From the NCBI RefSeq assembly GCF_029227915.1, contig NC_079885.1, forward strand, positions 16,381,001 through 16,445,000: DNA of 64,000 nucleotides. The letters are read 5' to 3'. Positions 50,726 through 61,086 of the stretch are shown here, piece by piece. Origin of the DNA: Hydractinia symbiolongicarpus. Its lineage: Eukaryota; Cnidaria; Hydrozoa; Anthoathecata; Hydractiniidae. The notes beneath the pieces were generated by a model. It ran no database searches. It was not told the DNA's origin and was given only the letters and a program-made list of their open reading frames with translations. Each line of letters opens with the position of its first letter. Position 1 is the first letter of the stretch. A program made the position numbers and the translations under genes.

Positions 50726-52180
50726 AAGTCATTTTCCTTGACGCCATGGCTTTAGTACACTGTTAACTCCGTGCAAAGCCCTCTAAGGGCTGTAATATGG
50801 CCATTTGCAGCCTAATAAAGGCGTTATACGTAAATACCGTCGTTCCAACGGCCTGCGCAGGTTACCATAGGAGTAGTCCTTCCAGTCTCAATGGACTATG
50901 ACGTCCCAAGTCCTTTACCTTGACGCCATGGCTATAGAACACTGTTAACTACGTGCACAGCCCTCTAAAGTCAATAATACGGCCTTTTGCAGCCTAATAA
51001 AGCCTTTACACGTAAATACTGTGATTCCACCACCCTCCGCGGGATACCATTAGTCTAGTCCTTCTAGTCCCAATGGACTACAACGTGCCAAGTTGTTTTC
51101 TTTGGCACCTTGGCGTTAGAAGACCGGCAACTACGAGCACAGTCCTCCAAATCCTGTAACATTGGCTTTTACAGACTACTAAAGTTCTTAGACACAAATC
51201 ACGTTCTTTCACGCTCCCAGCCAGGCTACCATTGATCTAGTCCTTCGAGTCTCAATGGACTATGACGTCCCAAGTCCTTTTCCTTGGCGCCATGGCTGTA
51301 GAACACTGTTAACTACGTGCACAGCCCTCTAAAGGCAGTAATATTGCCTTTCGCAGCCTAATCAAGGCCTAACACGTAAATCACGTTATTCCACGTCCCC
51401 AGCAAGGCTACCAATGGTCTAGTGTTCCCAGTCTTAATGGAATATGACGTCCCAAGTCCTTTTCCTTGGCGCCATGGCTATAGAACACTGTTAACTACGT
51501 GTACGGCCCTTTGAACGCTGTAATATGGCCATTTGCAGCCTAATAAGGGCCTTACACGTAAATCACGTTCTTCCACGTCCCCAGCAAGGTTACCAATGGT
51601 CTAGTGTTCCCAGTCTTAATGGAATATGACGTCTCAAGTCCTTTTCCTTGACGCCATGGCTTTAGAACACTCTTAGCTACGTGCACAGCCCCCTGTAAGC
51701 CGTATTATTGCCGTCGCAGCCTAAAAAAGGCCTTAGAAGTAAACCACGTACTTTCACGCTCCCGGCCAGGCTACCATTGATCTAGTCGTTCAAGTCTCAA
51801 TGTACTCCGACTTGCCAAGTCGTTCTCCTTAGCGTCATGGCTTTAAAGCACTGTGAACTATGCGCACAGCCCTCTAAATGCTGCAATATGTCCTTTTACA
51901 GACTAATAAAGGCCTTGCACGTAAATCACCTTCTTCCACGTCCCCAGCAAGGCTACCAATGGCCTATTGTTCCCAGTCTCAATGGACTACAACGTGCCAA
52001 GTCCTTTTCCTTGGCGCTATGGCGTTAGAACACTGTTAACTACGTGTACGGCCCTTTGAACGCGGTAATATGGCCTTTTGCAGACTAATAAAGGCCTTAC
52101 ACGTAAACCACGTGCTTTTACGCTCCCAACCATGCTACCATTGGTCTAGTGTTCTCAGTCTCAATGGAATATGACGTCCC
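50726..52180 (+). repeat. Clean eight-monomer HOR unit (1,455 bp)
   Basis: Starts: 50726 P, 50908 Q, 51090 R/S, 51272 X, 51454 U/X hybrid, 51636 S, 51817 V, 51999 U. It shares 'aatattgcctttcgcagcc' and 'aatcaaggcctaacacg' in X, 'aataagggcctt' in U/X and 'acattggctttt' in R/S with the preceding unit, which makes the pair close relatives. Confidence 0.9.
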
Positions 52181-52362
52181 AAGTCATTTTCCTTGACGCC
52201 ATGGCTTTAGTACACTGTTAACTCCGTGCAAAGCCCTCTAAGGGCTGTAATATGGCCATTTGCAGCCTAATAAAGGCGTTATACGTAAATACCGTCGTTC
52301 CAACGGCCTGCGCAGGTTACCATAGGAGTAGTCCTTCCAGTCTCAATGGACTATGACGTCCC
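52181..52362 (+). repeat. P monomer opening a third unit
   Basis: P with 'gtacactg' and 'aacggcctgcgcagg', as at 48544 and 50726. The unit it opens is cut short, because the next monomer changes from Q to an R ending and starts the 727-bp repeats. Confidence 0.9.
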
Positions 52363-53116
52363 AAGTCCTTTTCCTTGACGCCATGGCTATAGAACACTGT
52401 TAACTACGTGCACAGCCCTCTAAAGTCAGTAATACGGCCTTTTGCAACCTAATAAAGCCTTTACACGTAAATACCGTGATTGCACGACCCCAGCAAGGTT
52501 ACCAATGGTCTAGTGTTCCCAGTCTTAATGGAATATGACGTCTCAAGTCCTTTTCCTTGACGCCATGGCTTAAGAACACTCTTAGCTACGTGCACAGCCC
52601 CCTGTAAGCCGTATTATTGCCGTCGCAGCCTAATAAAGGCCTTAGACGTAAACCACGTGCTTTCACGCTCCCGGCCAGGCTACCATTGATCCAGTCCTTC
52701 AAGTCTCAATGGACTACGACTTGCCAAGTCGTTCTCCTTAGCGTCATGGCTATAGAACACTGTTAACTACGCGCACAGTCCTCTAAAGGCTGTAATATGG
52801 CCATTTGCAGCCTAATAAAGGCGTTATACGTAAATACCGTGATTCCACCACCCTCCGCGGGATACCATTAGTCTAGTCCTTCTAGTCCCAATGGACTACA
52901 ACGTGCCAAGTCGTTTTCTTTGGCACCTTGGCGTTAGAAGACCGGCAACTACGAGCACAGTCCTCCAAATCCTGTAACATGGCCTTTTACAGACTAATAA
53001 AGGTCTTACACGCAAATCACGTTCTTCCACGCTCCCAGCCAGGCTACCATTGATCTAGTCCTTCGAGTCTCAATGGACTATGACGTCCCAAGTCCTTTTC
53101 CTTGGCGCCATGGCTT

Positions 53117-53123
53117 TAGAACA
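53117..53123. other. Mapped exchange point between 727-bp copies 1 and 2
   Basis: Copy 2 begins 'ggcgccatggcttt' as in an X head, up to 53116, and becomes Q-like from 53124 ('ctgttaacta'). The window shared by both parents is 'tagaaca'. It differs from the later exchange point, so two events are needed. Confidence 0.78.
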
Positions 53124-53851
53124 CTGTTAACTACGTGCACAGCCCTCTAAAGTCAGTAATACGGCCTTTTGCAGCCTAATAAAGCCTTTACACATAAATA
53201 CCGTGATTGCACGACCCCAGCAAGGTTACCAATGGTCTAGTGTTCCCAGTCTTAATGGAATATGACGTCTCAAGTCCTTTTCCTTGACGCCATGGCTTAA
53301 GAACACTCTTAGCTACGTGCACAGCCCCCTGTAAGCCGTATTATTGCCGTCGCAGCCTAATAAAGGCCTTAGACGTAAACCACGTGCTTTCACGCTCCCG
53401 GCCAGGCTACCATTGATCCAGTCCTTCAAGTCTCAATGGACTACGACTTGCCAAGTCGTTCTCCTTAGCGTCATGGCTATAGAACACTGTTAACTACGCG
53501 CACAGTCCTCTAAAGGCTGTAATATGGCCATTTGCAGCCTAATAAAGGCGTTATACGCAAATACCGTGATTCCACCACCCTCCGCGGGATACCATTAGTC
53601 TAGTCCTTCTAGTCCCAATGGACTACAACGTGCCAAGTCGTTTTCTTTGGCACCTTGGCGTTAGAAGACCGGCAACTACGAGCACAGTCCTCCAAATCCT
53701 GTAACATGGCCTTTTACAGACTAATAAAGGTCTTACACGCAAATCACGTTCTTCCACGCTCCCAGCCAGGCTACCATTGATCTAGTCCTTCGAGTCTCAA
53801 TGGACTATGACGTCCCAAGTCCTTTTCCTTGGCGCCATGGCTTTAGAACAA

Positions 53852-53859
53852 TGTTAACT
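53852..53859. other. Mapped exchange point between 727-bp copies 2 and 3
   Basis: Copy 3 begins like the X monomer at 55271 ('ttagaacaatg') as far as 53851 and continues like copy 1 from 53860 ('acgtgcacag'). The shared window is 'tgttaact'. This is what an unequal exchange joining the end of an ancestral two-copy block back to copy 1 would leave. Confidence 0.88.
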
Positions 53860-55270
53860 ACGTGCACAGCCCTCTAAAGTCAGTAATACGGCCTTTTGCA
53901 ACCTAATAAAGCCTTTACACGTAAATACCGTGATTGCACGACCCCAGCAAGGTTACCAATGGTCTAGTGTTCCCAGTCTTAATGGAATATGACGTCTCAA
54001 GTCCTTTTCCTTGACGCCATGGCTTAAGAACACTCTTAGCTACGTGCACAGCCCCCTGTAAGCCGTATTATTGCCGTCGCAGCCTAATAAAGGCCTTAGA
54101 CGTAAACCACGTGCTTTCACGCTCCCGGCCAGGCTACCATTGATCCAGTCCTTCAAGTCTCAATGGACTACGACTTGCCAAGTCGTTCTCCTTAGCGTCA
54201 TGGCTATAGAACACTGTTAACTACGCGCACAGTCCTCTAAAGGCTGTAATATGGCCATTTGCAGCCTAATAAAGGCGTTATACGTAAATACCGTGATTCC
54301 ACCACCCTCCGCGGGATACCATTAGTCTAGTCCTTCTAGTCCCAATGGACTACAACGTGCCAAGTCGTTTTCTTTGGCACCTTGGCGTTAGAAGACCGGC
54401 AACTACGAGCACAGTCCTCCAAATCCTGTAACATGGCCTTTTACAGACTAATAAAGGTCTTACACGCAAATCACGTTCTTCCACGCTCCCAGCCAGGCTA
54501 CCATTGATCTAGTCCTTCGAGTCTCAATGGACTATGACGTCCCAAGTCCTTTTCCTTGGCGCCATGGCTTTAGAACACTGTTAACTACGTGCACAGCCCT
54601 CTAAAGTCAGTAATACGGCCTTTTGCAGCCTAATAAAGCCTTTACACATAAATACCGTGATTGCACGACCCCAGCAAGGTTACCAATGGTCTAGTGTTCC
54701 CAGTCTTAATGGAATATGACGTCTCAAGTCCTTTTCCTTGACGCCATGGCTTAAGAACACTCTTAGCTACGTGCACAGCCCCCTGTAAGCCGTATTATTG
54801 CCGTCGCAGCCTAATAAAGGCCTTAGACGTAAACCACGTGCTTTCACGCTCCCGGCCAGGCTACCATTGATCCAGTCCTTCAAGTCTCAATGGACTACGA
54901 CTTGCCAAGTCGTTCTCCTTAGCGTCATGGCTATAGAACACTGTTAACTACGCGCACAGTCCTCTAAAGGCTGTAATATGGCCATTTGCAGCCTAATAAA
55001 GGCGTTATACGCAAATACCGTGATTCCACCACCCTCCGCGGGATACCATTAGTCTAGTCCTTCTAGTCCCAATGGACTACAACGTGCCAAGTCGTTTTCT
55101 TTGGCACCTTGGCGTTAGAAGACCGGCAACTACGAGCACAGTCCTCCAAATCCTGTAACATGGCCTTTTACAGACTAATAAAGGTCTTACACGCAAATCA
55201 CGTTCTTCCACGCTCCCAGCCAGGCTACCATTGATCTAGTCCTTCGAGTCTCAATGGACTATGACGTCCC

Positions 55271-55452
55271 AAGTCCTTTTCCTTGGCGCCATGGCTTTAG
55301 AACAATGTTAACTCCGTGCACAGCCCTCTAAAGGCAGTAATATGGCCATTTGCAGCCTAATAAAGGCCTTACACGTAAATCACGTTCTTCCACGTCCCAA
55401 GCAAGGCTACCAATGGTCTAGTGTTCCCAGTCTTAATGGACTATGACGTCCC
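55271..55452 (+). repeat. Representative X-class monomer
   Basis: X carries 'ctctaaaggcagtaatatgg', 'ccatttgcagcctaataaag' and 'gccttacacgtaaatcacg', and ends like R or V ('gtcccaagcaaggc' or 'gtccccagcaaggtt'). It often occurs in pairs and supplies the two extra monomers that turn the hexamer into the eight-monomer repeat of 43-52 kb. This copy also donated the first bases of the third 727-bp repeat. Confidence 0.85.
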
Positions 55453-57633
55453 AAGTCCTTTTCCTTGGTGCTATGGCTATAGAACACTGTTAACTACGTG
55501 CACAGTCCCCTAAAGGCAGAAATATCGCCATTTGCAGCCTAATAAAGGCCTTACACGTAAATCACGTTCTTCCACGTCCCCAGCAAGGTTACCAATGGTC
55601 TAGTGTTCCCAGTCTTAATGGAATATGACGTCTCAAGTCCTTTTCCTTGACGCCATGGCTTTAGAACACTCTTAGCTACGTGCACAGCCCCCTGTAAGCC
55701 GTATTATTGCCGTCGCAGCCTAAAAAACGCCTTAGACGTAAACCACGTGCTTTCACGCTCCCGGCCAGGCTACCATTGATCCAGTCCTTCAAGTCTCAAT
55801 GGACTCCGACTTGCCAAGTCGTTCTCCTTAGCGTCATGGCTATAGAACACTGTTAACTACGCGCACAGTCCTCTAAAGGCTGTAATACGGCATTTTGCAG
55901 CCTAATAAAGCCTTTACGCGTAAATACCGTGATTCCACCACCCTCCGCGGCATACCATTAGTCTAGTCCTTCCAGTCCCAATAGACTACAACGTGCCAAG
56001 CCGTTTTCTTTGGCACCTTGGCGTTAGAAGCCGGCAACTACGAGCACAGTCCTCCAAATACTGTAACATGGCCTTTTACAGACTAATAAAGGTCTTACAC
56101 GTAAATCACGTTCTTCCACGCCCCCAACAAGGTTACCAATGGTCTAGTGTTCCCAGTCTTAATGGAATATGACGTCTCAAGTCCTTTTCCTTGACGCCAT
56201 GGCTTTAGAACACTCTTAACTACGTGCACAGCCCCCTGTAAGCCGTATTATTGCCGTCGGAGCCTAATAAAGGCCTTACACGTAAACCACGTGCTTCCAC
56301 GCTCCCAGCCAGGCTACCCATGATCTAGTCCTTCGAGTCTCAATGGACTATGACGTCCCAAGTCCTTTTCCTTGGCGCCATGGCTTTAGAACACTGTTAA
56401 CTCCGTGCACAGTCCTCTAAAGGCTGTAATATGGCCATTTGCAGCCTAATAAAGGCGTTATACGTAAATACCGTCGTACCACCTGCCTGCGCAGGTTACC
56501 ATAGAAGTAGTCCTTCCAGTCTCAATGGACTATGACGCCCCAAATCCTTTTCCTTTGTGCAATGGCTTTGGAACAATGTTAACTCCGTGCAAAGCCCTCT
56601 AAAGGCTGTAATATGGCAATTTGCAGCCTAATAAAGGCGTTATACAAAAATACCGTCGTTCCAACTGCCTGCGCAGGTTACCACAGGAGTAGTCCTTCCA
56701 GTCTCAATGGACTATGACGTCCCAAGTCCTTTTCCTTTTCGTCATGGCTATAGAACACTGTTAACTACGTGCACAGCCCTCTAAAGGCAGAAATATGGCC
56801 ATTTGCAGCCTAATAAAGGCCTTACACGTAAATCACGTTCTTCCACGTCCCCAGCAAGGTTACCAATGGCCTATTGTTCCCAGTCTCAATGGACTACAAC
56901 GTGCCAAGTCCTTTTCCTTGGCGCTATGGCGTTAGAACACTGTTAACTACGTGTACGGCCCTTTGAACGCTGTAATATGGCCTTTTGCAGACTAATAAAG
57001 GCCTTACACGTAAACCACGCGCTTTTACGCTCCCAACCAGGCTACCATTGGTCTAGTGTTCTCAGTCTCAATGGAATATGACGTCCCAAGTCATTTTCCT
57101 TGACGCCATGGCTTTAGTACACTGTTAACTCCGTGCAAAGCCCTCTAAGGGCTGTAATGTGGCCATTTGCAGCCTAATAAAGGCGTTATACGTAAATACC
57201 GTCGTTCCAACGGCCTGCGCAGGTTACCATAGGAGTAGTCCTTCCAGTCTCAATGGACTATGACGTCCAAAGTCGTTTTCCTTGACGCCATGGCTATAGA
57301 ACACTGTTAACTACGTGCACAGCCCTCTAAAGTCAGTAATACGGCCTTTTGCAGCCTAATAAAGCCTTTACACGTAAATACCGTGATTCCACCACCCTCC
57401 GCGGGATACCATTAGTCTAGTCCTTCTAGTCCCAATGGACTACAACGTGCCAAGTTGTTTTCTTTGGCACCTTGGCGGTAGAAGACCGGCAACTACGAGC
57501 ACAGTCCTCCAAATCCTGTAACATGGGCTTTTACAGACTAATAAAGGTCTTACACGTAAATCACGTTCTTCCACGTCCCCAGCAAGGTTACCAATGGTCT
57601 AGTGTTCCCAGTCTTATTGGAATATGACGTCTC
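55271..57633 (+). repeat. Transition region to the right arm (13 monomers)
   Basis: Starts: 55271 X, 55453 X, 55635 S, 55816 Q, 55998 R, 56179 S, 56360 P, 56542 P2, 56724 X-like, 56906 U, 57088 P, 57270 Q, 57452 R. S-P-P2 belongs to the outer-arm family. 56542-56760 carries the rare variants shared with 20703-20920. P at 57088 has the 'gtacactg' marker of the 43-52 kb HOR, so the region is a mosaic of both. Confidence 0.87.
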
Positions 57634-59087
57634 AAGTCCTTTTCCTTGACGCCATGGCTTTAGATCACTCTTAGCTACGTGCACAGACCCCTGTAAGCAG
57701 TAATATTGCCGTCGCAGCCAAATAAAGGCCTTAGACGTAAACCACGTGCTTCCACGCTCCCAGCCAGGCTACCATTGATCTAGTCCTTCGAGTCTCAATG
57801 GACTATGACGTCCCAAGTCCTTTTCCTTGGCGCCATGGCTTTAGAACAATGTTAACTCCGTGCACAGCCCTCTAAATGCTGTAACATGGCCTTTTGCAGA
57901 CTAATAATGGCTTTAAACGTAAATACTGTCGTTCCACGTCCCCAGCAAGGCTACCTATGGTCTAGTGTTCCCAGTCTTAATGGAATGTGACGTCCCAAGT
58001 CATTTTCCTTGACGCCATTGCTATAGAACACTGTTAACTCCGTGCACAGCTCTCTAAAGGCAGTAATATGGCCATTTGCTGCCTAATAAAGGCATTATAC
58101 GTAAATACCGTCGTTCCAACTGCCTGCGCAGGTTACCATAGGAGTAGTCCTTCCAGTCTCAATGGACTATAACGTTCCAAGTTCTTTTCCTTGACGCCAT
58201 GGCTATAGAACACTCTTAACCCTGTGCACAGCCCCCTGTAAGCCGTATTATTGCCGTCGCAGCCTAATAAAGGCCTTAGACGTAAACCACGTGCTTTCAC
58301 GCTCCCGGCCAGGCTACCATTGATCCAGTCCTTCAAGTCTCAATGGACTACGACTTGCTAAGTCGTTCTCCTTAGCGTCATGGCTATAGAACACTGTTAA
58401 CTACGCGCACAGTCCTCTAAAGGCTGTAATATGGCCATTTGCAGCCTAATAAAGGCGTTATACGTAAATACCGTGATTCCACCACCCTCCGCGGGATACC
58501 ATTAGTCTAGTCCTTCTAGTCCCAATGGACTACAACGTGCCAAGTCGTTTTCTTTGGCACTTTGGCGTTAGAAGACCGGCAACTACGAGCACAGTCCTCC
58601 AAATCCTGTAACATGGCCTTTTACAGACTAATAAAGGTCTTACACGCAAATCACGTTCTTCCACGCTCCCAGCCAGGCTACCATTGATCTAGTCCTTCGA
58701 GTCTCAATGGACTATGACGTCCCAAGTCCTTTTCCTTGGCGCCATGGCTTTAAAACAATGTTAACTCCGTGCACAGCCCTCTAAAGGCAGTAATATGGCC
58801 ATTTGCAGCCTAATAAAGGCCTTACACGTAAATCACGTTCTTCCACGTCCCAAGCAAGGCTACCAATGGTCTAGTGTTCCCAGTCTTAATGGACTATGAC
58901 GTCCCAAGTCCTTTTCCTTGGCGCTATGGCTATAGAACACTGTTAACTACGTGCACAGCCCCCTAAAGGCAGAAATATGGCCATTTGCAGCCTAATAAAG
59001 GCCTTACACGTAAATCACGTTCTTCCACGTCCCCAGCAAGGCTACCAATGGCCTATTGTTCCCAGTCTCAATGGACTACAACGTGCC

Positions 59088-59269
59088 AAGTCCTTTTCCT
59101 TGGCGCTATGGCGTTAGAACACTGTTAACTACGTGTACGGCCCTTTGAACGCTGTAATATGGCCTTTTGCAGACTAATAAAGCCTTTACGCGTAAATACC
59201 GTGATTCCACCACCCTCCGCGGGATACCATTAGTCTAGTCCTTTCAGTCCCAATGGACTACAACGTGCC
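59088..59269 (+). repeat. U/Q fusion monomer (two-monomer deletion)
   Basis: It starts as U ('ggccctttgaacgctg') and becomes Q after 'gcagactaataaag' ('cctttacgcgtaaatacc'). In the sister block the corresponding interval is U 62541, P/W 62723, Q 62904, so about 363 bp were lost. The offset between sister blocks changes from 3,453 to 3,816 bp exactly here. Confidence 0.92.
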
Positions 59270-59813
59270 AAGCCGTTTTCTTTGGCACCTTGGCGTTAGA
59301 AGACCGACAACTACGAGCACAGTCCTCCAAATACTGAAACATGGCCTTTTACAGACTAATAAAGGTCTTACACGTAAATCACGTTCTTCCACGCCCCCAG
59401 CAAGGTTACCAATGGTCTAGTGTTCCCAGTCTTAATGGAATATGACGTCTCAAGTCCTTTTCCTTGACGCCATGGCTTTAGAACACTCTTAGCTACGTGC
59501 ACAGCCCCCTGTAAGCCGTATTATTGCCGTCGGAGCCTAATAAAGGCCTTAGACGTAAACCACGTGCTTCCACGCTCCCACCAGGCTACCCATGATCTAG
59601 TCCTTCGAGTCTCAATGGACTATGACGTCCCAAGTCCTTTTCCTTGGCGCCATGGCTTTAGAACACTGTTAACTCCGTGCACAGTCCTCTAAAGGCTGTA
59701 ATATGGCCATTTGCAGCCTAATAAAGGCGTTATACGTAAATACCGTCGTACCACCTGCCTGCGCAGGTTACCATAGAAGTAGTCCTTCCAGTCTCAATGG
59801 ACTATGACGCCCC

Positions 59814-59995
59814 AAATCCTTTTCCTTGGTGTAATGGCTTTGGAACAATGTTAACTCCGTGCAAAGCCGTCTAAAGGCTGTAATATGGCAATTTGCAGCC
59901 TAATAAAGGCGTTATACAAAAATACCGTCGTTCCAACTGCCTGCGCAGGTTACCATAGGAGTAGTCCTTCCAGTCTCAACAGACTATGACGTCCC
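59814..59995 (+). repeat. Representative P2 monomer (P variant)
   Basis: P2 has 'ccccaaatccttttcc', 'ggtgtaatggctttggaac' and 'ttatacaaaaatacc' in place of the usual 'ttatacgtaaatacc', and keeps the palindrome. Copies are at 4549, 20703, 56542, 59814 and 63630, always directly after a P and before Q or an X-like monomer. The P-P2 doublet is a marker of the outer-arm family; the 20.7 kb copy is a stray example. Confidence 0.88.
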
Positions 59996-61086
59996 AAGTC
60001 CTTTTCCTTGGCGCCATGGCTATAGAACACTGTTAACTACGTGCACAGCCCTCTAAAGTCAGTAATACGGCGTTTTGCAGCCTAATAAAGCCTTTACACG
60101 TAAATACCGTGATTTCACCACCCTTCGCGGGATACCATTAGTCTAGTCCTTCCAGTCCCAATGGACTACAACGTGCCAAGTCGTTTTCTTTGGCACCTGA
60201 GCGTTAGAAGACCGGCAACTACGCCCACAATCCTCCAAATCCTGTAACATGGCCTTTTACAGACTAATAAAGGTCTTACACGTAAATCACGTTTATCCAC
60301 GTCCCCAGCAAGGTTACCAATGGTCTAGTGTTCCCAGTCTCAATGAAATATGACGTCTCAAGTCCTTTTCCTTGACGCCATGGCTTTAAAACACTCTAAG
60401 CTACGTGCACAGCCCCCTGTGAGCCGTATTATTGCCGTCGCAGCCTAATAAAGGCCTTAGACGCAAACCACGTGCTTTCACGCTCCCGGCCAGGCTACCA
60501 TTGATCCAGTCCTTCGAGTCTCAATGGACTATGACGTCCCAAGTCCTTTTCCTTGGCGCCATGGCTTTAGCACACTGTTAACTTCGTGCAAAGCCCTCTA
60601 AAGGCTGTAATATGGCCATTTGCAGCCTGATAAAGGCATTATACGTAAATACCGTCGTTCCAACTGCCTGCGCAGGTTACCATAGGAGTAGTCCTTCCAG
60701 TCTCAATGGACTATAACGTTCCAAGTCCTTTTCCCTGACGCCATGGCTATAGAACACTGTTAACTACGTGCACAGTCCTCTAAAGTCAGTAATACGGCCT
60801 TTTGCAGGCTAATAAAGCCTTTACACGTAAATACCGTGATTCCACCACCCTCCGCCGGATACCATTAGTCTAGTCCTTCCAGTCCCAATGGAATACAACG
60901 TGCCAAGTCGTTTTCTTTGGCACCTTGGCGTTAGAAGACCGGCAACTACGCGCACAGTCCTCCAAATCCTGTAACATGGCCTTTTACAGACTAATAAAGG
61001 TCTTACACGTAAATCACGTTCTTCCACGTCCCCAGCAAGGTTACCAATGGTCTAGTGTTCCCAGTCTTATTGGAATATGACGTCTC

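Larger units (their letters stand above)
52363..55270 (+). repeat. Four tandem 727-bp four-monomer repeats
   Basis: Copies: 52363-53089, 53090-53816, 53817-54543 and 54544-55270, each Q/R hybrid, W-like, Q, R/S. The hybrid joins 'accgtgattgcacgacccc' to 'agcaaggttacc' of R. Copies 1 and 3 share 'gcaacctaat' and 'ttatacgtaaata'. Copies 2 and 4 share 'gcagcctaat', 'cacataaata' and 'ttatacgcaaata'. The alternation shows that an eight-monomer pair was duplicated after the four-monomer step. Confidence 0.95.
57634..61086 (+). repeat. Right outer arm, copy 1 (3,453 bp)
   Basis: Starts: 57634 S, 57815 T, 57997 P, 58179 W, 58360 Q, 58542 R/S, 58724 X, 58906 X, 59088 U/Q fusion, 59270 R, 59452 S (180 bp), 59632 P, 59814 P2, 59996 Q, 60178 R, 60360 S, 60541 P, 60723 Q, 60905 R. 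It matches the window's left arm at offsets of 55,265 bp (57997-60540) and 54,901 bp (60541-61449). The change in offset corresponds to loss of V and U here. Confidence 0.9.
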
